DNA of 64,000 nt from Bursaphelenchus xylophilus. Taxonomy: Eukaryota; Nematoda; Chromadorea; Rhabditida; Aphelenchoididae. How positions within the stretch are numbered: position 1 is the first letter of the stretch; every line of letters begins with the position of its first letter. Location of the stretch: the NCBI GenBank assembly GCA_904066235.2, contig CAJFCV020000006.1, positions 5,022,001-5,086,000 of the forward strand. The letters are read 5' to 3'. Shown one piece after another: positions 47,934 through 59,720 of the stretch. The translations under genes and the position numbers were made by a program. The notes below the pieces were generated by a model. The model was not told the origin of the DNA. It worked only from the letters and a program-made list of their open reading frames with translations, and made no database searches.

Positions 47934-48146
47934 AACGGGATCAACCTTCACCTCCACCACATCAACATCCCTGACGATTTTTGAACTGGGGAACCAAAAC
48001 AAATTTCTCTGTCTTCTCTTCGCGTCTCTTTCTTTGGCCCTCTCTCTCCTCTCTCGATGGAATTGGCAAAATCGCCGTCTTTGGGAACTTTTTTGCTCGG
48101 CTAGCGGAAAGGAGAGGAGAAATGGAATGGAACCAGAGCGACGAAT

Positions 48147-48264
48147 GTGTACGCCCATAGCCCGTTGAAAGCACGCCATCCCGTCCGATCTGGCAAGTTA
48201 AGCAACGGTGCGCTTGATTAGTACTTGGATCGGAGACGTCCTTGGAATCTCAAGTGGCGTACGC
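48147..48264 (+). rRNA. 5S rRNA, copy 23
   Basis: Last copy; the array ends 235 bp further on, inside SL1. Confidence 0.95.
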
Positions 48265-48426
48265 ATTTTGCAATTTTTGGTATTTCAAAAGTTATTGTAG
48301 ATCAAGATACGAGCTCATATCATGATTTTTGACGTTCAGTAAGCTAATGTTTATTAAAATCGCAATTAACAATGTAAAATACAGTAATTCCCCGAACGTA
48401 TGAAACCCGATAATGAATAAATGTTA

Positions 48427-48499
48427 TATTTGTTTGAGAATAACCTCAAACGTTCCAAAATTTCATCAACCAGCCACATTTGCATGAGCCAGAACATGA
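48427..48499 (-). pseudogene. Truncated SL1 RNA gene at the array's right edge
   Basis: Hairpin, Sm site and part of the intron-like region remain. After CCAGAACATGA the repeat stops and unique sequence starts, so the leader, 5' splice site and promoter are missing. Confidence 0.88.
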
Positions 48500-48838
48500 A
48501 CTGCGACCGTCTTTTTTAAATTGCATCCCGTCCGACGCAACAACTCTACTTGAATGTCATCTTGCATTTTTTGGCTGGTGCCCCGCCACGAAAACAATTT
48601 TTGCCAAAAACTGATGCGGAATGCCAAACAAAAAATATATTTTTATTTTTCTCAATTTGGATTTTTGTAATCCTTGTGTGGATAACAAGAAAAGTAGTAG
48701 TAAACATCCTGTAAGCAGATTATTTCGAGATTCGTTAGCCCAAGTGGTGAAACGGCCAAGTGGAAGGTGCGAGTTATGTTGTAAACTGGCTGCAACTTCT
48801 CTCCCTTTCTCCATATTAAATTTAAACTCCGAAAAACG
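48500..48838. other. Spacer between the array and the transporter gene
   Basis: Unique sequence beginning at the array edge. No supported gene; it should contain the transporter promoter. No strong trans-splice acceptor directly before the ATG at 48839. Confidence 0.45.
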
Positions 48839-51800
48839 ATGGAACCCGCAACGTTCAACGTTCTTCAGTTGTCGTTTTCGTTTTTGCTGGTATTTTCGGC
48901 CTACAGTTCAGCTGCTTTTATATCTGAGGTGTTATTAGACCAATATGCCGAAAAAGGAATGCTGGAGAAGCATGCCGGCTATCACAGGTAAAGACGCCAC
49001 ATTGATGAAACCTCTGCGGTTTTTTAGATCATAATTCACATTCGTTATTTTTAGCCAGGCCATTATTTACGTTGTTTTTACCTTCTCAAACTTCTTCGCT
49101 GCCCCAATTTTAAATAAAATCGGGACAAAGCCCTCGCTAATCATTGGGGCTTCAACTTATTTGGTATTCCATATTGGATTTATTGTCTTGAACGAGATTT
49201 TATTGTATGTTCTCTCAGCATTCCTTGGATTTGGCGCCGCCAGTAAGTTTTTATTATCTTATCCATGACCTGATGTGTTTTTAGTTATATGGACTGCTCA
49301 AGGTAAATATTTATCATTGAATTCGGGTGACTCGAACACTTCAAAGCATTCTGGATTGTCGTGGGCCATTTTTCAGATGTGGTATGTCGTTTTATTTTTA
49401 AACTTGATTAGTTTTGTTGTTATCCTTGCTTATATAATTGTGATTTTAAAGTACGCGCTTCCGTATAACTACGTACACACTTGGCAAAAATGCAATAAGT
49501 CGCGTTGAGACTCAAAAAAATAATTTTTGTACGGTAGAAAAATAATTTTTTTTTGTGGCTGGTGCCGAGAATTTTTTTGTTTGCGGATGGAATGGACGAT
49601 TTTCGAGCCGTGGCGTCGTTGTAAGTATATTTTATGTATAATAAATGTATTTTTTTGTTTTTTTGTGAATATTTTTCTTAATTTTAGCTTCTTTTCAAGA
49701 AAAATTTTGATTTTTTAGGTTGAATTTTTCTGACGCGTCAAGAAGCGTGGATTCGAGGTCGTCCACATGAACCCACTGATGAATACGGTGTCCAGCAATT
49801 GAAGATAGAGCTCTTCAACTCCTTGAAACGAATATAAGGTCAGGATTGAAAAGCCAAAAGATCAATGGGGTATGTTGTATTGCTTGCTTTAGGTGTTTTA
49901 GGTACTAAAATTTTGACGTTTGATCCATAATGACGTAATATTGCATGTTTTTCTTTCAGATTTTCACAAATCCCTTTCCTTGAAGTCGTCAACGAGGTCT
50001 CGAACTTCATCAAGGGCGCCGAATAGAAAGAACCCAAGCCGTTGCCTTCGTTCCAATCTCTGGATTCAACCGGGACAAGATTTAGTTGATCGTGTCCGTG
50101 ATCACCAAGAATATTAGCTTCATTCCTCTAACATGTTTATGAATTCGTAAAAGAATACAAAATAAAAGTTTACGTTGAACCAATTATTCTATTTTTCTTT
50201 ATTGTAACTAAATCTCAAGTGGCAAAATGAAAAAAAAGAAGCTGAAAGTAAACTATTTTCAACACAACTTTTCTGGACCTTCTCGTCAGGGATGTTCTAC
50301 ATGACCTTGCAAAGGCTTTTCGATATTGACCTTGCCTTCATCGACCTTCTGCTTTTCCACTTCCAATACAACCGTTGAAGAATTGTACGCGACGAAACCG
50401 TTGTTCTACATCGATGTACTCATCAATGGGTTCATGTAGATGACCTCGAATCTACGCTTCTTGACGCGTCAGAAAAATTCAACCTAAAAAATCAAAATTT
50501 TTCTTGAAAAGAAGCTAAAATCAAGCAAAATATACACGAAAAACAAAAACATATATTTATTATACATGAAATGTACTTACAACGACGCCGAGGCTCCAAG
50601 ATTGTCGATTCCATCCGCAGAACAAAATTCTCGGCTCCAGCCAAAAAAAATAATTATTTTTCTACCGTACAAAAATTATTTTTTATTGAGTCTCAACGCG
50701 ACTTATTGCATTTTTGCCAAGTGTGTACGTAGTTATACGGAAGCGCGTACTTTAAGCCTGATATGCGGTGGAGTTTTTCTTTATTTTCTCTTCGATCAAA
50801 GCAGCTTGGAACTCAAGAATTTCACCAAGAATATGATGTTTGGAATCTTCGCTGGAATTACCTTCTTTGGAATCGTAATCATGGCCTTATTACGTAATGT
50901 AACTGACGCTGAACAAAACGAAAATGTCGAGGGAACTTTTGGATTGCCTGCTACTGATAGCACTGTGGGAATTGTCAGTCGAGATAATGTGGTTGCCGAT
51001 GCGGATGGTAATATAGATGTTGTTGGTGAAGGAGAAGGTGACCTTAATTACGACGTAATAAGAGGTGTAGAGGGGGTCCAAGAAGTTGTCAGAAGTCGAG
51101 TGGAAGATGACATCACCCTTTATGAGAGACTCCGTAAGTTTAAGAAACATTTATTAGATTTAAAATGAAATTTTGTGTGAAAATTGTTTTTTAGGTATAA
51201 AATTTTATAATTTTAGAGAAAACAATATCTCTGGCCACATCCTCTCGGATTCGACTGCCCCTCATTTTGTTCATGTACTCTGGTATCACCCAAACCTTCT
51301 TTGGCGGGGTGTATCCATCAATGATTGGATATTCTCTCGGTTTTGGAAACAATCCAAAGAAAAATCTTGCTTTGAACATGATTTTCTATGGATGTGGGCA
51401 AACATTAGGTAAGAAAAGTTGTGTTTATAGTAAAATACAATATGGGGTTTTAGGTGGCCTACTATTCGGAATATTCTCAGAGAAAACGAAGAAGTTGGGG
51501 AGGGAGAAAATCGCCTTCATTGGTACAGTCATCGTTTTTATTGCATTTTCCTTGATTTTCATTAATTTCGCGGAGGATTCGCCATATCAGAAGACTGAAG
51601 CCGATGGAATTATCACTCCGAGGTAAGGGGTTTTTCGATTTTTTTGCTGAGAATAAATCGCAATATTAGAAAGACGTATTTTACGTTGTCGTTTAGCCTG
51701 ATCCTCGCGTTGTTTTGTGGATTCCTCCTTGGTTGTGGCGATTCTTTATGGAACACTCAGATTTATTCTTTGCTGATTACATCCTTTTCTGATTGTTCGG

Positions 51801-52070
51801 CCGAAGCTTTCAGTATTTTCAAGTTCTTCCAGGTAATTAAAAACTTTTGAAAGCATGGGGAGAAGCGTATTTTACCCTTTATTTTAGTCCCTGGTGTGTT
51901 CTCTTGGATTCTTTTACGCAAAATGGTTTGTCTTGAAGATCCATCTTATTATCCTGGCCTTCTGTGCTGTGATTTCGACATTCAGCTTCATAATAATTGA
52001 GAGAAATTTGAGACGAATTGAATCCGTTGAGACGGAAGAGGAAGTTGTTGGGGAGAGGGCTGTTTTGTAA
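48839..52070 (+). CDS. UNC-93/MFSD11-like major facilitator protein
   Basis: Exons 48839-48987, 49055-49242, 49285-49381, 50757-51133, 51217-51408, 51454-51622, 51670-51832, 51888-52070; phases agree at every junction, 505 aa. Polytopic membrane protein with hydrophobic segments in two halves. The hallmark IIWTAQGKYLSLNS (family: LWTAQG..L..NS) is at the end of exon 2/start of exon 3, followed by SGLSWAIFQM. A long acidic, probably cytosolic loop (about 195-262) separates the halves. The family comprises MFS-fold proteins; UNC-93 in C. elegans regulates a two-pore potassium channel, while MFSD11 substrates are unknown. Intron 3 holds a 1.3-kb transposon ending directly at the 3' splice site. 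The reading frame is intact across it (TG|C CTG), so the gene can still be functional if the intron is removed. Confidence 0.92.
49450..50751. mobile_element. Terminal-inverted-repeat element in intron 3 of the transporter
   Basis: 1302 bp flanked by TTAA on both sides (49446-49449 and 50752-50755). The ends are inverted copies beginning AGTACGCGCTTCCGTATAAC and stay similar (roughly 90%) for about 340 bp. Each arm contains what looks like an exon-intron-exon stretch (GTCGTT|GTAAGT to TTTTTAG|GTTG). No intact transposase is seen. TTAA duplication is typical of piggyBac, but these ends do not start with the piggyBac CCC/CCT pattern I know, so the superfamily is open. Confidence 0.85.
49955..50085 (+). 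pseudogene. EF-1alpha-like fragment inside the transposon
   Basis: After a TTCTTTCAG acceptor the sequence reads FLEVVNEVSNFIK, then after a small frameshift AVAFVPISGFNRDK and a stop. This matches the EF-1alpha segment that normally reads EVSNFIKK..YNP..VAFVPISGFNGDN. Frameshift, stop and lack of flanking EF-1alpha sequence show a captured, dead piece. Confidence 0.65.
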
Positions 52071-52220
52071 CTGAATTTTGATTTTGAATTTTCATATCTA
52101 AAATTTTTAAACTTTAGCTGCAGATTGTTTACTGTGATATCATACTTTTCATACTGCATTCCCAATTTTTGCCCGGTTATTTCGGCAACAGATTTTGATT
52201 ATTTGATCTTATTAATGTGT

Positions 52221-52226
52221 AATAAA
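52221..52226 (+). terminator. Poly(A) signal of the transporter
   Basis: AATAAA about 150 nt after the TAA at 52068-52070. Confidence 0.55.
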
Positions 52227-52397
52227 GTTATTAAATGGCATGTGTCATTGAAATCATCACGTGTTGTTTGAAGAATTGGGTTAAAAATCTCAATGTCGAT
52301 ATTGGTAAAAGTCACGTAATTGTAAGCAGTTTGGTTGGCCGTCTGTTTACATTCAGCAAGTTTTTGATACGATTACAATCGAGTTTGTGAAGTGATA

Positions 52398-52672
52398 TAA
52401 GGCGCGTGCGTTCTACTTCTCTTCGGACTTCCTCGCAGAAAACCCGCATTTCTTGTCTGTGGGCCCGCTAGACAAGAAACGCGCAATTCTTGTCTAAAAT
52501 TGCGTAACATTGCGCAATATTGTGCAATTTTCTGCTCTCTGCCCGTGAAGATTTTTTTCTTTTTTTCTCTGCTCAGCCAAGAATTGCACATTTCTTGTCT
52601 AGCGGGCCCACAGACAAGAAATGCGGGTTTTCTGCGAGGAAGTCCGAAGAGAAGTAGAACGCACGCGCCTTA
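52398..52672. mobile_element. MITE with 82-bp perfect inverted arms
   Basis: Arms 52398-52479 and 52591-52672 are exact reverse complements, starting TAAGGCGCGTGCGTTC. They are flanked by TA on both sides (52396-52397, 52673-52674), as for Tc1/mariner-type elements. The core contains several degenerate CAATTCTTGTCTA-type repeats. Open frames on both strands are a by-product of the palindrome. Confidence 0.85.
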
Positions 52673-55600
52673 TATTATTAATATAGATTATAGGAAAGTA
52701 TTACAATTTGTTGTTTTGGGATGCATTCTAGTTTGTCAAATGATATGGTGTTTGGTGTAGGAGCTGCCAAGGAAATGGCTGAACAAAGCCTGGCAAGACA
52801 TGGTTTTAGTAAAAATAAGAGAGATTTCTAGTTTACTTTGCACTAGGATTCCAAAACGATGATTACATACAATTATTTTCCTAAAAGTCACGTAATCGGT
52901 TAGTCTCTTCCACTGGTAATTGCTGTGAGATTCGATTAAATCAAGGAAATGTTTGTTCCGATATAGAGGTTTTTTTGTTTTTGCAGTTGCCTACAACGTG
53001 ATAAACACGATGAAATAATTTAAAATAATTTTACACAAGCCATGCCATGTTGATAAATCATGTGCTGCTCTCAATGTTGGGGGTCTGATCATCCGGTTGT
53101 ATGATGGATGAGGTTAATTTAACCGTCCTATTTTTCAGTAATTTAGAGATTAGGAGGAAATTGCTAGAGGTGCAACGGCTGGAGCAAAAGTCTACAGTAA
53201 GATTACAGTCGTAATTTTTGTAAATAAGATCCCGTAAATGTTCTATCGACTTTACTCTCTGATGAAATTTGCTGACATTTACGGAAAAAGTTTGTTTATT
53301 ATTGGCAAGGGTTTGGGATGCTCTTAGTTGTCAGTATACATGGACAAAAAAATTATAAGAGTTTTTGTTTACTTAAACTACTATGTGCAATTAAAATTGA
53401 GTTGAGCAATTTTCATCGTTATATAGACGGATCTGCTCGCCTTGTTTATGTTGTAGTTTCTTCGTTGACCGCCATCGACAGCGAACTGAGAAACCGCTCC
53501 ATTAACACTTGGAGAATGGAACTGAGCCACTGAGTGCTCGCTGATCCTTTTCATCTAGTTCATTGTATCGATTGTAGTATTAAACTTGTATACATACAAT
53601 AGAAATTGGAGTGGGTTCATTCTTCAACTTGATAAATGAAATAAAAAATCGTACTCAATGTGAGAGTTACATTTACAATCTTTATTTCTCACCTTTGACC
53701 TTTTCTTAAACCCCGATTCTTCGAGTAATTGTGGGGTTAATTACGATTTATTGGGAAAATGGAACGTCATCATTTCAATCAACGAAGCACGGGCATATCA
53801 CAGGGAAAAAGTAGTGGACTTCCATAGACTGATCTCATATTTCTTGACGGAGCGAAATTGTAATAAAAAACGTAAAAAGTGCACGATTTTTGGAGAATAT
53901 GGGTGCAAAGTAATCGTTGACAGAGGTCAAAAAATGTTTTGTTGCAATGAAATTGCCATTGCAAAAAGTAAGTTTCCTTAAAACCGGGGTTTGTTAAACT
54001 TTTTGGATATTTCTTAATTTTACATTATTTCTGTTAGTATTGAAACGGTAACACTAGGTAGTTTCATTGTGAAATTTGTATTAACTGACTCATAACACGA
54101 AAGCATTGTTTGAAAAATTATGGGAAAATTATAGACAAATTTGATGGGTTTACATAAATAAAACGGAAGTACTCCTGTTTCGGTGAAATTGGCTCATTTC
54201 CAGATTATGGTCATAAATATTTTTAAGCATCTTAACAAGAAGAACGGATACACAGTCAAATTTAGTCGGTGATTTTGTAAATACAGGACTAAAATTTTCA
54301 GGGCGTGATAGTACTACAAGCTTGAATATCTATGTCAAATTTGAGGGGAGTCGGAAAGTAAATATCAGTTTTGACGTTTTCCTTGTTAGTTCAACGGTTA
54401 TTCAAGGTCACTTTGTTGACGAGTATGATCACTAATTCAGGAAGTAAGTCTCTGAATTTATGTTTTTGTCTACTGGGAACCTTAACACATAGATCAAGGC
54501 AAAGTCAACAAATGTCAATTATTTATTCCAAATCACTCGATCTTATTTGAATATTATATTCTTTAAGATCGCGTACTAATTTTATTCGTATTTTCAACAG
54601 ATTGTTTAATTTACATTGTTTCCTTTCATGATATAACTGTAATTTTTTATTAGCCTTCGGGTTCCCTTGCATTACCCTTATTTGATCTTTCTTGCTCTGA
54701 TGACGTAAAAAGAACAACGTTTTCTTTACGATTTGGGTTCTTTGCTCACGATCAGATTGTAAGCGGCTTCTTCAAGTCTGCACTAAACGAACGGGTTCGA
54801 AAAATATGTACGAAGGAACTGTTCGTTCTTTGGTGTGACCCACATTTCCTGCAAAAAATCAGCGAAAAATTTTGGCGTTTCTCGACGCAACCCTTTACAC
54901 TCATTAAATACGAAGCATACGGGATGTTGGTCTTGGTCATTCTTTGTGTCACGACTTTTAATAATTAATTTTTTTTTATTTTTTATGAAGTAGTCTGAAG
55001 TGAGCAGAGTACCCGTTCCTTGAAGATCAGATACGGTCGATTTTCAAGTTTCTCTCTGCAATTTTTCTTCGATTTCATGGGGTTTTTAAAGGTTATATAC
55101 GGAATGTAAACAGAAAGATTTTCATGATTCTAGGAGTTACATAAGTCTGAAATCATAGCGCACTCGGTGAGCCTTGTTGGAAGAACCTGGAATGTCTGTA
55201 TAAAGCAGCTAAAGAAGAGCGATTTCATTCCCTGCGTAGCATTTTTAGAACTTTCTATTGCACTGTGATATCAGCTTATTCTTTTTGCCAATGGCTATTC
55301 AAGTACAGTGTTAGTCATCACCTTTCTTTCACTGAATTCTGATTCACCCTATATCTCCGATTGTATACTGTATATTTGTAATCTTTATTACCCCATTTAC
55401 CGTAGGATTTCATTGACTTTTTCAACGATGATCCCATTCGTCGGAAATGTTCTCTGACCGTGGTACTTTGCTCTAGACTAATGAATCTCACCGTTCGACG
55501 CCTCACACCAGTTCCTCCGTACGCATCGGTTCTTTGTGATGATGAACTTCATGTGAGTTATCCCTGCCTATCTTTCTCCTCTAGATTCATAAAATCCTGC

Positions 55601-55888
55601 AGTTTGTGATGTAGTTTAGAAGGTTTGTCTTATGTTGTTTGAGTTAAATACATTCCGTGTAGCTTGTGCAGACCATTCCTAAAACCATGCTGTCCGTCGG
55701 CGGCCCCTACAAACTTCAACCAAGGTAGAGTAGCGTGTTTTAGTGGTAGACTTTTTCAACGGTTTCCCGTCTTTTCCTTTTTTCCTTATACTTTCTGCTC
55801 CGAATTTTGATGACTTTCTCGACCCGAGTTTAATCGCCGACTCTCGTTGCCGCCCCTTTCATCGACCCACCCATCAATTGCCGCTGGC
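52673..55888. other. Intergenic, no supported gene
   Basis: AT-rich. One open frame at 53751-53981 ends in a good splice donor (AAAAGTAAGT) and is Cys- and Lys-rich, but no partner exon was found. The right end contains the promoter of the peptide gene at 55984. Confidence 0.4.
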
Positions 55889-55896
55889 TATAAAAG
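55889..55896 (+). promoter_or_regulatory. TATA box of peptide gene 1
   Basis: TATAAAAG 95 nt before the ATG at 55984. Transcription would start about 55918-55922 (TCACATTGC), leaving a leader of about 65 nt. Confidence 0.65.
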
Positions 55897-55983
55897 CAAA
55901 GCGAGGCAGTCACATTGCTCAACTCAACAGTTACATTCAATTGTATCATCAGCTTTTCAACTGCGCCTAAGTTTGCTGCAAAA

Positions 55984-56187
55984 ATGGCCTCAAGATTTGT
56001 TCAACTCTTGGCTTTCTTCATGCTTGTTCTCAGTGTCTACAGTCTCCACGATGGCATGACCACAGGCACCATCCTTGCCGGATATGGCGGTAACTTGGAT
56101 AACGGAATGTTCTACAACTACAACGCCCAGGTTGCCCAGAACAGTGTCCAATATCAGCCCTACTACGGTAATGGCTTCTTCGGTTAG
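55984..56187 (+). CDS. Small secreted peptide, YYGNGFFG family, member 1
   Basis: Single exon, 67 aa. A clear signal peptide (residues 1-20, hydrophobic, ending VYS) is followed by a mature part of about 47 aa rich in Gly, Tyr and Asn, without Cys. It begins LHDGMTTGTIL, continues GGNLDNGMF and ends QPYYGNGFFG at the stop. The minus-strand gene at 59721-59933 encodes the same plan. No dibasic cleavage sites lie inside, so one peptide is expected. The final Gly after Phe-Phe could serve as an amide donor, giving an FF-amide end as in some neuropeptides; this is inference. I do not recognise the family: candidates are a neuropeptide-like, cuticle/eggshell-associated or antimicrobial Gly/Tyr peptide. 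TATA box and nearby AATAAA support a real gene. Confidence 0.85.
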   Translation: MASRFVQLLAFFMLVLSVYSLHDGMTTGTILAGYGGNLDNGMFYNYNAQVAQNSVQYQPYYGNGFFG

Positions 56188-56282
56188 AGAATTGACTCTC
56201 TTGCGGACATGATTATTTATTGACCTCAACTTTGACATCTCCATGAAAATGATCTCACTATGTTGTATTCACTTTATTAGCT

Positions 56283-56288
56283 AATAAA
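56283..56288 (+). terminator. Poly(A) signal of peptide gene 1
   Basis: AATAAA 95 nt past the stop codon. Confidence 0.6.
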
Positions 56289-59200
56289 TCAAATATACAT
56301 ATACATGGTGCGGCAATTTTTAAATTCATGTTTTGAACACATTTTTTCTTTGGACACGAAACTGGAAAGCCGACATTTTTATAACTTTAAATGCCCCTAG
56401 TTTATAAGTAAACAGTTGGTACGGTAACAAAAGAGCTCTTGATGATAAAACAGAGGTGTGGTAGACAGCTGTAAAATATTCTTCTTCGTAGCTTAGAATA
56501 TTTAGATTCAATTGTAATCCTGCTAATCCTGCTGCCAGAACTCTTTCAATAGAGATTACAGTGATACATTAGAGATTAAAGTAACAGAAATTACAGTAAA
56601 CGCTTTCACACGACTCAAAACAACAACATTATTATTTATCGGTACTCTCCGATTTGTTTGTTTGGTCGCTCTTTAAACAATAATGCTCCAAAGTAATGCC
56701 CTTTGATATTTGTAACTCTTCGGAAGGAAAGGAATCATCTTTTCTTTGATGAATGACACTCGGATAACTACAGACACGGAGAGAACAAAGTATAACCAGG
56801 AAGGTTTCCATGACATGTGAGCTTTCTGAAGTTGCTTTTCGCGAATTTCCGACGATTGTGAAATGATGTAAAAATGACAAGCTTCAATTATTCTACACCT
56901 TGCTTTTAAGGTCCCGAAGATTACATTTGAATCATGCTTATAACAGCTTGAAAGGCGAAATGTCACAAGATTTACCAGAATTTTTGTGATATTTCATCTT
57001 CCAGATCGGAAAAGGCAAGATTCAAATGTTGGGGCCATTTGACTGCGATTTATTTTGACATTTCAACAATCCAGGAACTAAAACTTTGATTGACATGCAC
57101 ACTGTATACGACTGCTATCCTCGGTAACAACAAATTAAATTAACAGAACTGTGACACTGACAAAAGGCTTAAGGCATGTCAACAGTTATTAACCTTACTG
57201 GGAAGGCTGACCTGAAAACAATCTGGTCCTTCCTTTCTAGTTTTCTGTCAAATTAACTTTACACTCCGTTGTAAGAGTGTAACCAAAGGTTGGATGTGGT
57301 TGCCATGAATCACTCAACATGTTATAGCGCTTTTTTATATAGCAAAATTGCTTTGAAATTTCTCTGAAAATATTAAATCGTTTTATCGGCAGAATGAGAA
57401 TTCGTTTGGACAGATATTTATGAAGACAGTATACAATCTTTAATTTGTCATTTTTTGTTTACTGCACCAATTTTTATCCTGCATGTGATAAATAACTTTT
57501 CGCTATGAAAACTCGCCTGCGCTATAAATAACTGTAAAATGTGCACACCAACGGGAAAACATGACTTTTAAAAATTGTGTTGTCTAGTCTTGTCGATAAA
57601 ACGATCAAAGTCCGAAGTCATTGTGACTGCAACACACATTGCCGCAGGTTTCGTTGAAAATTCCACGATTTTGCGGATCAGAAATTGCTGATACGAGATC
57701 TCCAGATCTTTCAAATTTCTTAGATTGTTCGAGGTTTTGAAATTTTGCGTAAAACGTGTGTTAAGTTTTGCGTAGGATCTTGATTTTTGAAGCCTTCAAT
57801 TTAAGTTGGCCTAAAAATTGCCTTGCATCGGCGTTGAGACCACATTGTAACACAATTAACCCGCTGCTTCTCACGTGGATTCTCGGTCGGGATCTTCAAT
57901 CAAATCTTGCTATTTCCGTCACTGCCAACCTTTAAAAGTCATTTAATGATCCAGTTTATCAATTTTGTTTATTCTAACGTGGTCGGAACAGCAGTTTGAT
58001 GCAGAAGTCCGATCTTCAGCGATAAAAAACTATTTTTAAACGGAAAACCGATTTCATCGAAAAATTATTTTTAGTTACACAAGTTTGAGAACTTGACCAA
58101 TGAACTTTCTTCAAAAATCATGACTAATCTCTGAAAGAAAGGTTAGATTTCACCTCAAGTTTTAAAAAGCAGAGAGAAAGATGCAAGTGTCACGATGTAT
58201 TAAGGAAATGGGGGAATTCCAAGCATTACAAAGTAAGATTGGAAGCGATCTGCAGTCTCTGCAAAAGATTGGAAAACAACCCGCGGTTTGAACTATAAAA
58301 TGTTTTCAAGGAATGTTATGAATCGTTGCAACGATCGTTGGCTTTTATTTACATCCTTGTAGCAAACAATTTTAAAGCATCAACGTGTTTTCAAAAATAA
58401 GAATATTGGGATCTGCCTCGGAAGATTGTACTTCAGAAACCTTGTACAATAAATCTGTAGCGTTAAGATAAAGGGGATGCCGAATGACCACCATTTATCT
58501 GGCACTCCTTGTAAGATGCAGTAAATTATGAAGGTCGTAGGCAGTGTCTTCTAAAGCCGTTTTTCAAGACGTTACCAGGCCCTTGTGCATTTACAGTGAC
58601 TTTGTCCTATGTTACGTTGTTGTTAGGTGTCTAACACAACGTGTGCATTGTGGAACCAATGTTTCCGGTCCCTAATCCACTCACAGAACACGACCTGATT
58701 GTGTTTTGTTCCTTCCGAAAGTCCAAATTGACAAAAATACACGTTTTCTTCAATCACCAAATTGCGGATTACAGAATGCGAGGAGGTTGATTCTGTTTGA
58801 ATGTGCATTCATTTAGTTGATGCGTTAAAGTAGTTTTCATAATACGTTTTTGAAATTGGTAATGTTTACTAAACCTTATGCAAAAATCATTTATTTAGGC
58901 ACATCGACCACAGAAATTTCATCGACAAAAAAGAGACAAAAAATAAAGACAAATCTACCTCAACCCACGGCCTTTGCTGTAAATTTTCCGTCGCATCACA
59001 AACTCTAAGCAGAACGTTTTCCAAACTTTCACGTTGAAAACGCGAAATTTACGTTTTTCTTGTTATAATAAAACGGTTTGTGTTTTCACACTTTTACAAC
59101 AAGTTTTCAATGCCATGTGACATTTTTGGACGGCAAAACAGAAATTGCACAAGTTCCACTCCAGAACACACCTCACAAACACTTTTGCAAGTTTTGCGCA

Positions 59201-59607
59201 AAATATAGCCTGGATAAGACTGTCATAAAATTCAGAGAAACGATATATCCTAAACAAGGCTCGGAAATCTACAGCTAATCTACAGCTTCCGACGGCTGTC
59301 TCTTTCCTCGATCTGGAAGTTAGATTAGCTGGATTAGCTGCGCAGTCTAGGTGAATGCTGGTCGGAATGGTCAGTAGAAGCGACCGCGAGCTTACTATAA
59401 TATGAAAATGAGCAGCGAGTAAGATCTTCAACTTCCAAACTCTCCAAGAATTTTCCGACCTCAAAATTTGTCAACTTTTGTGCGCACAAGAGCATCTCTG
59501 AAAGCGTAATTTTTAAAATTCCTTTAATTTTCAGAGCTTCAGACAATATTTTTCTTATATGCTTTATAAAGTGGTCAATACCAAATTACACAAATTGTTG
59601 TCTGCTA
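56289..59607. other. Spacer between the two convergent peptide genes
   Basis: 3.3 kb, AT-rich, no supported exon. I looked for a third copy of the peptide motif and did not see one. Confidence 0.45.
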
Positions 59608-59613
59608 TTTATT
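59608..59613 (-). terminator. Poly(A) signal of peptide gene 2
   Basis: AATAAA on the minus strand, about 108 nt past the stop. Confidence 0.55.
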
Positions 59614-59720
59614 TGCGACACAAATATGCAAAAATAAGATATGCATTAAACAAGTTGAGATCATTAAAATGAGTTGAGCCTGTATTGCAGAAAGTCCATC
59701 GGAAGCAGCGGCATTACTTT

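Larger units (their letters stand above)
21893..48499. repeat. 5S rRNA / SL1 / SLb tandem array (23 5S copies)
   Basis: 5S starts are spaced 910/911 bp (short units) or 1937 bp (long units, after 5S copies 1, 2, 3, 4, 7 and 8). Short unit, left to right: 5S on plus, SL1 RNA gene on minus, SLb RNA gene on minus. Long units lack SL1 and carry a 1246-bp palindromic element instead. The 910/911 difference is a 6- versus 7-T run about 55 bp before 5S. The left edge starts in that T run, so copy 1 has no SLb before it. The right edge stops inside SL1 (48499), removing its leader. Copies are almost identical, as expected under concerted evolution. Copy order depends on correct assembly of the repeat. 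Confidence 0.95.

Noticed and set aside
21893..48499. CRISPR-like or satellite reading of the tandem array
   Set aside because: The repeat unit is about 0.9-1.9 kb and contains 5S and SL RNA genes; no short repeat-spacer structure and the context is eukaryotic.
51195..51216. Earlier acceptor (TTTTTTAG at 51187-51194) for transporter exon 5
   Set aside because: It shifts the frame away from the conserved transmembrane sequence; the acceptor ending at 51216 keeps it.
53751..53981. 76-codon Cys/Lys-rich frame ending in a good splice donor
   Set aside because: No phase-matched downstream or upstream exon; no recognised domain.
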